In this document: positions 10,200 through 19,670 of the stretch, one piece after another
Numbering within the stretch: position 1 is the first letter of the stretch
How the letters are laid out: every line of letters begins with the position of its first letter
DNA from: Octadecabacter arcticus 238
Lineage (GTDB): Bacteria; Pseudomonadota; Alphaproteobacteria; Rhodobacterales; Rhodobacteraceae
Reading direction: 5' to 3'
NCBI RefSeq assembly: GCF_000155735.2
Contig: NC_020908.1
Location: 4,463,501-4,527,500 of the forward strand
Length of the DNA: 64,000 nucleotides
Notes under the pieces: model-generated
Databases searched by the model: none
What the model was told of the DNA's origin: nothing
Seen by the model: the letters and a program-made list of their open reading frames with translations, nothing else
Made by a program: the position numbers and the translations under genes

Positions 10200-11132
10200 A
10201 TGCCGCTGTCGCTGTCGCTGAACACCAATCCGCTGGTCAATCGGTTTGCCGAACCCGATGATCTGATCGACACAATCGCGCGCGATATCCGCATCCGCGA
10301 CATCCAGCTGACCCATGAGTTCATCAACCCGAGCTGGCCTGCCGCCGTAATTCGCCGCCTGACCCGCGACATGGATCGAGCGTTGCAGCGCACAGGCGCG
10401 CGGGTGACGTCTGGCATGACCGGCCCCTTCGGACGACTGAACCATTTCGGCCATCCCGACGTGGACGTGCGCCGTTATTATGTCGATTGGTTCAAGACGT
10501 TCGCGGACATCGTCGGCGATCTGGGAGCCACATCCGTCGGCACGCAGTTCGCCATTTTCACCTACAAGGACTTTGACGATCCCGCCCGCCGCGAGCGCCT
10601 GATCGAGATCGCGATCGATTGCTGGGCCGAGGTGGCGGACCACGCCAAATCCGCTGGGCTAGACTACCTGTTTTGGGAACCAATGAGCGTGGGCCGCGAG
10701 TTTGGCGAAACGATCGTGCAAAGCTTAGCTTTGCAAGACAGGCTCACTGCCGCTGGTATGGCAATCCCCATGTGGATGATGGCCGATATCGACCATGGCG
10801 ATGTGACCTCGGACAATCCTGACGATACCGACCCCTTCGCCTGGGCGCGGGCGGTTCCACACGTCAGCCCAATCATTCACATCAAGCAATCGATGATGGA
10901 CAAATCCGGCCACCGCCCGTTCACTGCCGCGTTCAACGAAAAGGGAGCGATTCAGCCCGCACCGCTGTTGAAAGCACTCAACGACAGTGGTGCTGCTGAC
11001 AACGAAATTTGCCTTGAGCTGTCGTTCAAGGAACGCGAACCGAGTGACCGTCAGGTGGTGTCCGACATTGCCGAAAGTGTCGCATTTTGGGCCCCCCATA
11101 TCGATAGCGGAGTTGAGGATTTGAAACTATAG
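10200..11132 (+). CDS. eryC: TIM-barrel tetrulose-phosphate epimerase/isomerase (EryC-like)
   Basis: This 310-residue sugar-phosphate isomerase/epimerase-like barrel (AP-endonuclease 2 superfamily) carries metal-site residues in segments such as YLFWEPMSVGREFGET, MWMMADIDHGD and IIHIKQS. In Brucella, EryC interconverts L-erythrulose-1-phosphate and D-erythrulose-4-phosphate, and the order eryA-B-C-D is kept here. ATG 10200 lies one base after the eryB stop, so the genes are coupled. An upstream in-frame start at 10140 lies wholly within eryB and is rejected. Confidence 0.8.
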   Translation: MPLSLSLNTNPLVNRFAEPDDLIDTIARDIRIRDIQLTHEFINPSWPAAVIRRLTRDMDRALQRTGARVTSGMTGPFGRLNHFGHPDVDVRRYYVDWFKTFADIVGDLGATSVGTQFAIFTYKDFDDPARRERLIEIAIDCWAEVADHAKSAGLDYLFWEPMSVGREFGETIVQSLALQDRLTAAGMAIPMWMMADIDHGDVTSDNPDDTDPFAWARAVPHVSPIIHIKQSMMDKSGHRPFTAAFNEKGAIQPAPLLKALNDSGAADNEICLELSFKEREPSDRQVVSDIAESVAFWAPHIDSGVEDLKL

Positions 11133-11201
11133 ATGCGGTTTGTCACTGGTCTAAAATGGCGTGTCTGACACCCGTTCCGAGCTGAAAAAGGACGTATCAT
11201 C

Positions 11202-12158
11202 ATGGTAAAAGATCGCCTTTCAGATCATGCCGAGCATTCGCTCGCGATTCGTGCGGCATGGCTGCACTACGTCGGCGGACTTCGCCAGGCCGAGGTCGCC
11301 AAACGCATCGGCGTCACATCCCTCAAGGCGCACCGTCTGATTGCACGAGCCGTGTCCGAAGGTGCGGTAAAAGTCAGCATTGAGGGTGAGATTGTGGAAT
11401 GCCTTGAGCTTGAGGCCGCGATGACCGCCCGCTTTGGTCTCGAAGTCTGCGAAATCGCGCCAGACCTTGGCGAAGACGGGGTTCCGTTCCGAACGCTGGC
11501 CCTTGCGGGGGCGGCGTTTTTGCGGCGTTGGTCGGTTAGCAGTGATGCGTTGACCATCGGCATCGGGCATGGCCGTACGCTGGCCGAAGCGGTCCGCGCG
11601 ATGCCGGGGTTCAAGACGAACAAGATAAGCTTCGTGTCCCTACTGGGCGGACTGACCCGAAATTTTGCGGCCAACCCCCACGACGTGATGCACCTTCTGG
11701 CCGAAAAGACCGGCGCGCGCGCCTATGTACTGCCCGTGCCGTTTTTTGCCAACTCTGCCGAGGATCGCGAGGTTCTGCTAGCCCAACGCGGCGTTAAGGA
11801 GGTGTTCGGGATCGCTGAGAATGCGGAGCTAAAATTCGTCGGAATCGGCACGGTGGGTGATGATACGCAGCTGGTGAACTCGGGCATGATTGAACCTGCC
11901 GAGATCGAGGAAATTTCACGCGCGGGCGGTGTAGCCGAAATGTTGGGCCATTTCTTTGACAGTGACGGGGTCGCGCTGGAAACACCCCTCATCTCTCGCA
12001 CGTTGGCCGTGTCTCTGGACGAAGGGCGTAAGGATCGCGTCTTTGCACTGGCCGGCGGCCCCGAAAAGGAGGCCCCGTTGCGTGCGATCCTGAAGAGTGG
12101 GCGCCTTTCGGGGTTGATCACGGACGAGCGCACCGCGCGGGCGCTACTCGCCGAGTGA
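11202..12158 (+). CDS. eryD: SorC/DeoR-type transcriptional regulator (EryD-like)
   Basis: This 318-residue protein has an N-terminal helix-turn-helix (LRQAEVAKRIGVTSLKAHRL, residues about 27-46). A sugar-phosphate-binding SorC domain follows (LTIGIGHGRTLAEAVRAM; FVSLLGGLTRN; FVGIGTVGDDTQLV). EryD represses ery genes and is released by a pathway intermediate in Brucella and rhizobia. The position at the end of eryABC supports the same role. It converges on the aldolase gene with only 4 bases between stop codons. Confidence 0.85.
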   Translation: MVKDRLSDHAEHSLAIRAAWLHYVGGLRQAEVAKRIGVTSLKAHRLIARAVSEGAVKVSIEGEIVECLELEAAMTARFGLEVCEIAPDLGEDGVPFRTLALAGAAFLRRWSVSSDALTIGIGHGRTLAEAVRAMPGFKTNKISFVSLLGGLTRNFAANPHDVMHLLAEKTGARAYVLPVPFFANSAEDREVLLAQRGVKEVFGIAENAELKFVGIGTVGDDTQLVNSGMIEPAEIEEISRAGGVAEMLGHFFDSDGVALETPLISRTLAVSLDEGRKDRVFALAGGPEKEAPLRAILKSGRLSGLITDERTARALLAE

Positions 12159-12162
12159 TCCG

Positions 12163-13197
12163 TCAGTACTCCAGCGCCATCGCCGCAAGCGACTTGGCGC
12201 GGATGTTTTCAGCCTGCCCTGAAGTTCCGAACGCCTCGAATTTCAGGATACTTTGATCGCGCATCATGTCCATCGCGGGTTTGAGGTATTTGCGCGGATC
12301 GAATTCGTCGGGCGCAGTCACCAGCGTCTTGCGGATCGCTGCCGTGGCCGCTAGCCGCAGATCAGTGTCGATGTTCACCTTACGTACCCCGTTGCGAATG
12401 CCGCGTTGTATCTCCTCAAGCGGCACACCCCACGTCGGTTTGATGTCGCCGCCAAATTCATTGATCTGTTCGCGCAGAAACTCTGGGACGGAGGAGGATC
12501 CGTGCATGACCAAATGGGTGTCTGGAAGTTTCTTGTGGATTGCCTCGATCACGTCCATCGCCAGAACTTCCCCGTCGGGTTTTCGGGTGAATTTATAAGC
12601 GCCGTGGCTGGTCCCCATCGCGACGGCCAGCGCATCGACGCCGGTTTCGGCCACGAACCGCGCCGCCTCGTCCGGGTCGGTCAGCAATTGATCGTGCGAC
12701 AGTTTCTCGGTCGCGCCATGCCCGTCTTCCTGATCGCCCATACCGGTTTCGAGCGACCCAAGGATGCCCAGTTCTCCTTCGACCGACACGCCCGCAGCGT
12801 GAGCCATCTGCACCACCTGCCGCGTGATACTGACGTTATATTCATAGTCTGCGGGCGTCGTCCCATCCGCGCCCAAAGACCCGTCCATCATTACCGACGT
12901 AAATCCGTGCTGGACCGCCGTGACGCACGACGCAAGCGTGCTGCCGTGATCCAGATGCATACAGACGGGAATGTGGGGATAGATTTCGACGAGCGCATCG
13001 ATCAATTTTGCCAGCACCGTGTCGTTGGCATAGACCCGTGCTCCGCGGCTGGCCTGAAGAATGACCGGCGCGCCCACTTTGTCGGCGGCTGCCATGATAG
13101 CCAGCCCCTGTTCCATGTTGGACATATTGAATGCGGGCACCGCATAACCGTTGGTGGCCGCATGATCGAGGAGTTGGCGAAGTGTGATACGGGACAT
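12163..13197 (-). CDS. fba: Class II fructose/sedoheptulose-bisphosphate aldolase (Calvin-cycle subtype)
   Basis: This 344-residue zinc aldolase has MHLDHGST with D83 and zinc ligand H84, the glutamate segment [19 protein letters not shown] and VMHGSSSVP, then [11 protein letters not shown] for phosphate binding. The family condenses DHAP with glyceraldehyde-3-phosphate or, in Calvin-type members, with erythrose-4-phosphate. It is the second gene after a bisphosphatase in a minus-strand pair inside the tetritol locus. Making sedoheptulose-1,7-bisphosphate from the pathway's own product is therefore an attractive inference. Confidence 0.88.
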   Translation of the reverse strand: MSRITLRQLLDHAATNGYAVPAFNMSNMEQGLAIMAAADKVGAPVILQASRGARVYANDTVLAKLIDALVEIYPHIPVCMHLDHGSTLASCVTAVQHGFTSVMMDGSLGADGTTPADYEYNVSITRQVVQMAHAAGVSVEGELGILGSLETGMGDQEDGHGATEKLSHDQLLTDPDEAARFVAETGVDALAVAMGTSHGAYKFTRKPDGEVLAMDVIEAIHKKLPDTHLVMHGSSSVPEFLREQINEFGGDIKPTWGVPLEEIQRGIRNGVRKVNIDTDLRLAATAAIRKTLVTAPDEFDPRKYLKPAMDMMRDQSILKFEAFGTSGQAENIRAKSLAAMALEY

Positions 13198-13206
13198 GTG
13201 AATTTC

Positions 13207-14226
13207 CTAAGATTGAGCAGTGTTAAAATAGGTTTGAAGCGTCACCATTTCGTCCGCTGATCCAAAGAACAGCGGCACGCGGGCGTGTAGGTCGGCCGGC
13301 TTTAGATCAAGAATTGGACGTACGCCATTCGTCGCGCGCCCGCCCGCCTGCTCCATCAGATAGGCAATCGGGAACGCCTCGTAGGCGAGGCGCAGAAATC
13401 CGTCTTCGTAACCGATCCTGTTGTCCGCTGGGTACATGAACACACCTCCACGGCGCAAAATCCGGTGCAAATCACCCACCGCAGCCGCGATCCAGCGCAT
13501 GTTAAAATCGCGCCTGCGCGGGCCATCGGAACCGATATAGAGATGGTCAATATAGTGGCGCAAACCAGCGTCCCAGCGGCGGTAATTCGATGCGTTGAAG
13601 GCGACTGTCGAAGTGTCGGCGCGTACCGTTACATTCGCGTCACCGACAACAAACGTGCCCTTGCACAGCGTCGCGATCGCAACGCCATCCCCCACGCTGA
13701 AACCGAAATCGACGCTGTGCCCGAACGACACGTAGCCTGCCGCTATGATGTCACGCCCGGCGCGCAAGACAGTGTCGCCCACGTGAAAAACACAAAACAA
13801 TGCGCCCAGAGGTGCACCGATTCCGATACTGCCGGAGCCATCTATGGGATCGATGGCGACATCGAAGCCCCCGCACGCGTCAAGCTCGATCACATCGTCC
13901 GCTTCCTCGGATAACACTTTGGCGACGGACAATTTGGCCAATGCATCAACGAAATGATGGTGCGTGGCGACATCCAGCGCCTTTTGCCCGTCGCCGGACT
14001 GATTGGTTCCAATCAAAGTCGTCGGATCGCCCGGCAGGCAGCCCTGCGCCAAACGTGCCGCGACCGAAACGCTCGCCAGTGCGATCCCGCATACGAGTCG
14101 CGCCAGCGATTGCTTGCCCGTGTCTTGCCCCGCCCAACTCGAAAGATGCGCGGCAAGGTCCGGCCCACGCGCATCGCTATCGCACGTCAGACGTAAGACA
14201 CTGTCACACGCAAAATTTTCAGACAT
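13207..14226 (-). CDS. fbp: Class I fructose/sedoheptulose-bisphosphatase-like phosphatase
   Basis: This protein of about 339 residues has class I FBPase landmarks: metal ligands in VLSEEADDV, the DPIDGSGSIG motif (usual form DPLDGSSNID), and the C-terminal KGGVFMYP/EAxP-like block seen here as RGGVFMYPADN and YEAFPIAYLMEQAGG. The change SSNID to SGSIG alters the substrate loop. It would hydrolyse the aldolase product. ATG 14226 follows AGGAGG. Longer versions reaching 14370 enter the promoter. The gene lies 9 bases before the aldolase gene. Confidence 0.82.
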   Translation of the reverse strand: MSENFACDSVLRLTCDSDARGPDLAAHLSSWAGQDTGKQSLARLVCGIALASVSVAARLAQGCLPGDPTTLIGTNQSGDGQKALDVATHHHFVDALAKLSVAKVLSEEADDVIELDACGGFDVAIDPIDGSGSIGIGAPLGALFCVFHVGDTVLRAGRDIIAAGYVSFGHSVDFGFSVGDGVAIATLCKGTFVVGDANVTVRADTSTVAFNASNYRRWDAGLRHYIDHLYIGSDGPRRRDFNMRWIAAAVGDLHRILRRGGVFMYPADNRIGYEDGFLRLAYEAFPIAYLMEQAGGRATNGVRPILDLKPADLHARVPLFFGSADEMVTLQTYFNTAQS

Positions 14227-14349
14227 CAGGGCCTCCTTCGTTGGAGAAGTCCTAACGTCAACGCGTAAAAGTAACAATACGGAATCACAAAATAACATTA
14301 TTGACGTTCTATTTTCGATGTGGGATGTGATATTTAAGGAGGACCACAG
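14227..14349. promoter_or_regulatory. Divergent promoter with inverted repeat AACGTCAA/TTGACGTT (candidate DeoR operator)
   Basis: The space between the bisphosphatase and DeoR genes carries AACGTCAA at 14254-14261 and its exact complement TTGACGTT at 14301-14308. The right arm is itself part of an imperfect palindrome, AACATTATTGACGTT (14294-14308). The arms flank an AT-rich stretch. The adjacent DeoR-type regulator is the obvious candidate to bind here. AAGGAGG before GTG 14350 is the ribosome site of that regulator. Confidence 0.45.
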
Positions 14350-15129
14350 GTGAAACGAGACGAGCGGCAAAGCGTGATCATGGATTTGCTTGTGGCTGAC
14401 GGTGACGTCGACCTTGAACAGCTCGCTGCCCGGTTCGATGTCTCAAAAATGACGATCCACCGAGATCTTGATGAACTGGAAGCGGCCTGCCTTCTGAGGA
14501 AAGTGCGCGGTGGCGCCACGATCCAGTCCGGCACGCAGTTCGAAAGCGATTACCGCTTCCGCGAGCGTCGGAGCGGTAATGCAAAGGCGGCGATGGCTGA
14601 TTGCGCACTGGACTTGATCGAACCCGGAATGACCGTGATGATAAACGACGGATCTATGGCCGCCGTGCTGGGCGCCAAGGCGGGTGCAAAACGCCCTCTC
14701 ACTGTCATCACCAACAACGCGGCGGTGATCGACACATTACGCAACGAGGCCGGTATCACCCTGATGGCCTTGGGCGGGGTCTATTCCAGAAAATTCAACG
14801 CTTTCCTTGGAAAGATTACTGAAGATGCACTGCGTGGATTGCGCGCCGACATCGCGTTTATCTCGTCGCCTGCCGTCGCGGGCCTTGAAGTGTTTCACAT
14901 GGATGACGACGTAGTCCGCACGAAACAGGCAATGATGGAGCGGGCCACGACCTGCTGTCTCCTGGTCCACCACACGCGGTTCCATCAGACGGCACTGCAC
15001 AAACTGGCGAACCTTTCGCAGTTCGACTACATCATCACCGATCAAGACCCGGAAGCCGGCGCGCTTGCCACGCTGGATGCAGCTGGCATCGCGCTGATAA
15101 TAGCAGACCATCGAAAGGATGCTTCATGA
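14350..15129 (+). CDS. eryR: DeoR-family transcriptional repressor (EryR-like)
   Basis: This 259-residue protein has an N-terminal DeoR helix-turn-helix (LEQLAARFDVSKMTIHRDL) and the sugar-phosphate sensing DeoRC domain (MINDGSMAAVLG; VITNNAAVI; LGGVYSRKFNAFLGKITED). It starts with GTG at 14350 behind AAGGAGGA. Its end overlaps the TPI-like gene by an ATGA, so regulator and two isomerases form one operon. It probably controls this operon and the divergent phosphatase/aldolase pair. Confidence 0.82.
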   Translation: MKRDERQSVIMDLLVADGDVDLEQLAARFDVSKMTIHRDLDELEAACLLRKVRGGATIQSGTQFESDYRFRERRSGNAKAAMADCALDLIEPGMTVMINDGSMAAVLGAKAGAKRPLTVITNNAAVIDTLRNEAGITLMALGGVYSRKFNAFLGKITEDALRGLRADIAFISSPAVAGLEVFHMDDDVVRTKQAMMERATTCCLLVHHTRFHQTALHKLANLSQFDYIITDQDPEAGALATLDAAGIALIIADHRKDAS

Positions 15130-15920
15130 CCCACCCCAATCCGCAGTTCTGGATCGGCACCAGCTGGAAAATGAACAAAACATTGGCCGAGGCGACGACC
15201 TTCGCCACCCGTTTGTCCCAAGCCGACGGCGCGAGCGAACTGTGCATCCAACGGTTTGTCATCCCACCATTCACTGCCGTGCACCAGGTGGCGCAGATCC
15301 TGCTAGAAACATCCGTGAAAGTCGGAGCGCAGAACATGCACTGGGCCGACGACGGCGCGTGGACGGGCGAAGTGTCGGCCCCGATGCTGCTGGATTGCGG
15401 CCTCGATATGGTTGAGCTTGGCCATTCCGAACGTCGCGCGCATTTCGGCGAAACCGATGAAACCGTCGGTTTGAAAACACAGACCGCGATACGTCACGGC
15501 CTGACACCGCTGATCTGTATTGGCGAAACGCTGGAAGACCGCGAAGCTGGCCGCGCCCAAGACGTTCTTACCGCGCAGGTGCGCGCGGCATTGGGCAAGA
15601 TCGATTCGAACCTGCACGACGCGCAAATACTGCTGGCCTATGAACCCATCTGGGCCATCGGGGAGCACGGCACCCCCGCCACATCCGATTACGCCGACGC
15701 CCGACAGGCCCAAATCATCGACGTCGCGCAGGACATTCTGGGGCGCCGCATCCCCTGCCTCTATGGCGGGTCAGTCAACCCAGATAACTGCGCTGAGCTT
15801 ATCCAATGCCCGCATATCGACGGACTTTTCATCGGTCGATCCGCTTGGGACGTCAATGGATACCTCAATATTCTTGACCTATGCGCCGCCACATTTGACA
15901 CACGAAAGGAAACACCATGA
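15126..15920 (+). CDS. eryH: Triosephosphate-isomerase-like tetrulose-phosphate isomerase (EryH/TpiB-like)
   Basis: This 264-residue TIM barrel has all TPI catalytic elements: lysine in TSWKMNKT, histidine in ELGHSERR, glutamate in YEPIWAIGE and the phosphate loop GGSVNPDN. In Brucella, EryH converts L-erythrulose-4-phosphate to L-erythrulose-1-phosphate. Pairing with an RpiB gene and a DeoR regulator indicates this role rather than glycolytic TPI. It overlaps its neighbours on both sides by ATGA. Confidence 0.85.
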   Translation: MTHPNPQFWIGTSWKMNKTLAEATTFATRLSQADGASELCIQRFVIPPFTAVHQVAQILLETSVKVGAQNMHWADDGAWTGEVSAPMLLDCGLDMVELGHSERRAHFGETDETVGLKTQTAIRHGLTPLICIGETLEDREAGRAQDVLTAQVRAALGKIDSNLHDAQILLAYEPIWAIGEHGTPATSDYADARQAQIIDVAQDILGRRIPCLYGGSVNPDNCAELIQCPHIDGLFIGRSAWDVNGYLNILDLCAATFDTRKETP

Positions 15921-16372
15921 AAATTGCAATCGCAGGCGACACCGCCGGAGAAGGTCTAGCGAAGACACTGGCCGACCACTTGAAGGCTACTCACGACGTC
16001 ACCGACCTGTCCCGAGTGCAGGGCGAGGCAGACCAGTTCTATGCTAGTCTGTCAGATCGTGTGGCATCAGCTGTCATGGACGGGGAATTCGATCGTGCCA
16101 TTCTCGTGTGCGGCACCGGCATTGGCGTTCAGATCGCGGCCAACAAAGTGTCGGGCATTCGCGCAGCGCAGTGCCACGATACTTATTCTGCCACCAAGGC
16201 CGCCACATCCAACAATGCCCACATCATCACAATGGGCGCGCGGGTGATAGGCGTCGAACTGGCCAAAGACATTGCGGAAGCCTTTTTGAACGCCTCGTTT
16301 GATCCGCAAGGTCGATCCGCAGGCAATGTTGATGCCATCGACGCGGTTGACTCGAAGTATTCAAGATCCTGA
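15917..16372 (+). CDS. eryI: RpiB-type isomerase (EryI-like, D-erythrulose-4-P to D-erythrose-4-P)
   Basis: This 151-residue protein of the RpiB/LacAB family has the catalytic-cysteine motif [15 protein letters not shown] and the phosphate-binding [17 protein letters not shown]. The family interconverts ketose and aldose phosphates. In the erythritol pathway EryI forms D-erythrose-4-phosphate, which matches its place after the EryH-like gene. It overlaps that gene by an ATGA. A 66-base gap then separates it from the second kinase gene. Confidence 0.85.
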   Translation: MKIAIAGDTAGEGLAKTLADHLKATHDVTDLSRVQGEADQFYASLSDRVASAVMDGEFDRAILVCGTGIGVQIAANKVSGIRAAQCHDTYSATKAATSNNAHIITMGARVIGVELAKDIAEAFLNASFDPQGRSAGNVDAIDAVDSKYSRS

Positions 16373-16438
16373 TCGCGCCGTGAAATGCCCGTGTACAGTT
16401 TTATAGCCACCCATAAGGTCATGGCCTAGGCTGCCGCT

Positions 16439-17977
16439 ATGACACGTCTACTGGCAATCGACAGCGGCCTGACCGTGACAAAAGCCGTTATTTTTGACGG
16501 TTTTGGCCAGCAGTTAGGGGTAGCGCAATGCAACGTACGCCAGTTGATGCCAAAACCGCACCACGTCGAACGCGACATGGACGATTTATGGCGTCAGACC
16601 GCGACTGCCATCCGCGAAGTCCTTGAGGCGACAAAAACTAACCCAAACGACATTGCGGCCATTGGTGTTACAGCCCATGGCGACGGCCTGTATTTACTGG
16701 ATAAACAGGCCAAGCCCCTTGGACACGGGATCCTGTCGCTGGACAGTCGCGCAGCGCAAATCGTGCGTGATTGGCAAAGGGACGGCACCGACCACAAAAG
16801 CCTCGCGATCACAGGACAGATGCCGCATGTGTCCGCCCCATCATCCCTGCTGGCATGGATTAAACAAAATGACCCCGACAAGTTTGCAAATATCGGACAC
16901 ATTATCGGTTGTAAGGACTGGCTGCGGTTTTGTCTGACACACACCTTGGGCACCGACCGCACCGAGGCCAGCACATCTTTTACGGACGTTAATACCCAGA
17001 CCTACAGCAAAGATGCGCTCGCGCTGTTCGGCCTGTCAGAACTGGCCCCCGCCCTTGTTGACGTCGCCCATTCGGCCGATGTCGTCGGCGCCGTGACAGA
17101 CACAGCGAGCCACATTACCGGATTGCGTCCCGGAACCCCTGTTGTGGCAGGTGTGCACGACGTCACCGCGTCCGCCTTGGGGATCGGGGCCCATGCGCAA
17201 GGTATCGTCGGCATTGTTGCGGGCACTTATTCGATCAACGAATGTCTGTCGGACGCTCCCAAGACCAACGCTGCGTGGTTCTGCCGCAATGGGGTTGATC
17301 AAGACACGTGGAACAGCATGGCGATTTCACCAGCATCGACGACGAATTACGACTGGTTCATCGACACGTTTTGCGCAGCGGAACGCGACCGCGAAGCAGC
17401 ACTTGGCAACACCATTCACACCCTTCTTGCGCGAGAGATTGAGGCCGGCTTGTCGCGCGCATCTTCGATCCTCTATCACCCTTACCTGTTCGGGTCCCCC
17501 TTTGGCGCCGCGCCCAGTGCCGGGTTGAACGGGCTGCGCGGCTGGCATGACCGTGGCGATATTTTGGCCGCCCTACTTGAAGGGATCGCGTTCAACCACC
17601 GCCAACATATCGACGATCTTCGCGATGCATTTCCGGCGCAGACGGCGCGTTTGACAGGCGGCGTGTCCCGAAACCCCGCGATTGCACAACTCTTTGCTGA
17701 CGTGCTCGCGATGCCCGTTGTCATCACCGACACGGACGAGGCTGCTGCATGGGGCGCGGCGCTTTGCGCAGGTGCGGGCGTCGGTCTGTTCGGTCGCTTC
17801 GATGCCGATCCGCGCGACCTTGCTGATGTGGCGGTGACCTACCGACCACGTGTGGACCACGTGGCACATTACGCGACCCGCTTTGCGGCCTACAGGAATA
17901 TCGCAACTTCGATGCCTGACATGTGGTCACAATTGAACGCACTTGGGGGTCTGGGCCCGCGTGGATCACATGACTGA
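16439..17977 (+). CDS. Second FGGY-family polyol/ketose kinase, substrate unknown
   Basis: This 512-residue FGGY kinase has LLAIDSGLTVTKAVIFDGF at the start, GVTAHGDGLYLL for substrate contact, GTYSINECL, and a C-terminal nucleotide motif RLTGGVSRNPAIAQLFADVL. It differs clearly from the EryA-like kinase (AHGDG instead of GQGDG, different lid region), so it probably takes another polyol or ketose. It ends 8 bases inside the following GlpD-like gene. The pair looks like a phosphorylate-then-oxidise module of its own. Confidence 0.8.
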   Translation: MTRLLAIDSGLTVTKAVIFDGFGQQLGVAQCNVRQLMPKPHHVERDMDDLWRQTATAIREVLEATKTNPNDIAAIGVTAHGDGLYLLDKQAKPLGHGILSLDSRAAQIVRDWQRDGTDHKSLAITGQMPHVSAPSSLLAWIKQNDPDKFANIGHIIGCKDWLRFCLTHTLGTDRTEASTSFTDVNTQTYSKDALALFGLSELAPALVDVAHSADVVGAVTDTASHITGLRPGTPVVAGVHDVTASALGIGAHAQGIVGIVAGTYSINECLSDAPKTNAAWFCRNGVDQDTWNSMAISPASTTNYDWFIDTFCAAERDREAALGNTIHTLLAREIEAGLSRASSILYHPYLFGSPFGAAPSAGLNGLRGWHDRGDILAALLEGIAFNHRQHIDDLRDAFPAQTARLTGGVSRNPAIAQLFADVLAMPVVITDTDEAAAWGAALCAGAGVGLFGRFDADPRDLADVAVTYRPRVDHVAHYATRFAAYRNIATSMPDMWSQLNALGGLGPRGSHD

Positions 17978-19643
17978 CCGTCACATTCAGGATTACGACG
18001 TGCTGATCATCGGGGCCGGGATCAACGGCGCAGGCCTATTTCGTGATCTGAGCGAACAGGGGGTGCGCTGCTTGATCGTAGACAAAGGCGATTATGGTTC
18101 AGGCACCAGTGCTGCCCCGTCCCGCCTGATCCACGGCGGATTGAAATACCTTGAGACGGGTGAATTCCGACTGGTGGCTGAATCCACTTATGAACGAAAC
18201 TTGCTGCTCAAAAATGCTGCCCACCTCGTTACTCCCTTGCCGACGCTGATCCCGATTTATTCGTGGACCAAAGGCATCTGGCCCGCAATCCGCACGTTTT
18301 TCGGATCGAAAACTGCGCCGAGAAGCCGTGGCGTATTATTGGTCAAGATCGGCTTGCAACTTTATGACTTCTATAGCTCAGGCAACCGGCAGATGCCGCG
18401 CCACAAGATGTTAAGCGGGCGCCGCGCCCTGTCGTCAATCCCCGCCCTGTCGCGCGAAATCGTCGCAGCAGGCACCTACCACGACGCGGCGATTTCCGCA
18501 CCTGAACGTCTGGTGCGCGAACTGGTTCAGGACGGCATAATAGCACAGAATGAATCGCGCGGAATGAACTGGACGAAGGTTGAACACTACGAGAAGGGCC
18601 TGATCTATCTGACAGGGTCGGACGGCGCGCAGATCATAGTGCGCCCAAAATTTCTCGTAAACGCAGCTGGTCCATGGATCGATGCCGTCAACGCAGTATT
18701 CGGTTTGCAGACTGCCCTGATAGGCGGCACCAAAGGGTCGCATATCCTCCTCGACCATCCTGAACTGATGCAGCAGCTCGACGGGCGGATGATCTATTTC
18801 GAAAGCAACGATGGCCGCATCCTGCTGGTGTTTCCCTATCTGGGCCGCGCGCTTGTGGGGTCTACCGATATACCCGACACCGATCCTGACGCAGCAGCCT
18901 GCAGCAATAACGAGACAGAGTACTTTCTGCGAAGCCTGACGGACCTCCTCCCCGGTCTGGCATTCAACCGCGACCAGATCGTTTCGTCCTATGCGGGCAT
19001 CCGGCCTTTGCCGAATTCAGACGGTGTCGCACCCGGTCTCATCAGTCGCGACCATTCCGCACCGCAGTTTCCTGCCGAAACGGATCGCCCGTTCCCGGTT
19101 GTCGCACTGGTGGGTGGAAAATGGACAACCTTCCGCGCCTTCGCCGCCGACGTCGCCGATACCGTGCTGGCACAACTGGGGCTTGATCGCCAAACACCGA
19201 CCGACGCGCTACCAATAGGCGGCGGTCGCGACATGCCACGCACCTCGTCTGAGGCTGCCGACTGGATAGCCACGACCGCCCTCCGAACCGGTGCGAATCC
19301 GGACCGAATGATGGACTTGCTGTCGCGCTACGGCACCACGGCCCATCATATCGCCGAACACGAGGGTCCAGCGCCCGCATTCATCGAGAACACGACATTT
19401 AGTGAAGCGGAGATTGACTGGATTGTGCGCAACGAACAAGTTGTGCATCTAGAAGACATCATGCTGCGCCGCACACAAATTGTAATCACAGGTCAGGCGA
19501 CGCGCGCCGTCGTGCGTAAGATAGGCGCGATCGCGGCAATAGCACTGGGTTGGGAAATAGACCGGGCAGATGCAGAATTTGAACGCACGATCATTGTGCT
19601 GACCCAAAGGCACGGCATCACGTTTCACAAGGATAGAGAATAA
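17970..19643 (+). CDS. Second GlpD-type FAD-dependent polyol-phosphate dehydrogenase
   Basis: This 557-residue flavoprotein has VLIIGAGINGAGLFRDLSEQ at residues about 10-30, the GlpD signature SRLIHGGLKYLETGEFRLV, VNAAGPWIDAVN, and a C-terminal GlpD helical domain (IDWIVRNEQVVHLEDIMLRR). Its N-terminal half contains an insertion around SWTKGIWPAIRTFFG that the EryB-like protein lacks. It overlaps the preceding kinase by 8 bases and should oxidise that kinase's product. A third, broken relative lies at 23051-23320. Confidence 0.82.
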   Translation: MTDRHIQDYDVLIIGAGINGAGLFRDLSEQGVRCLIVDKGDYGSGTSAAPSRLIHGGLKYLETGEFRLVAESTYERNLLLKNAAHLVTPLPTLIPIYSWTKGIWPAIRTFFGSKTAPRSRGVLLVKIGLQLYDFYSSGNRQMPRHKMLSGRRALSSIPALSREIVAAGTYHDAAISAPERLVRELVQDGIIAQNESRGMNWTKVEHYEKGLIYLTGSDGAQIIVRPKFLVNAAGPWIDAVNAVFGLQTALIGGTKGSHILLDHPELMQQLDGRMIYFESNDGRILLVFPYLGRALVGSTDIPDTDPDAAACSNNETEYFLRSLTDLLPGLAFNRDQIVSSYAGIRPLPNSDGVAPGLISRDHSAPQFPAETDRPFPVVALVGGKWTTFRAFAADVADTVLAQLGLDRQTPTDALPIGGGRDMPRTSSEAADWIATTALRTGANPDRMMDLLSRYGTTAHHIAEHEGPAPAFIENTTFSEAEIDWIVRNEQVVHLEDIMLRRTQIVITGQATRAVVRKIGAIAAIALGWEIDRADAEFERTIIVLTQRHGITFHKDRE

Positions 19644-19670
19644 AGCGTGTCGACAGCACGCAGAAAACTG

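Noticed and set aside
7119..19643. Glycerol catabolism (GlpK/GlpD) instead of tetritol catabolism
   Set aside because: Two GlpD-like and two FGGY genes alone could suggest glycerol. The linked eryC, eryD, TPI-like and RpiB-like genes and a ribose-type importer fit erythritol-type pathways much better.
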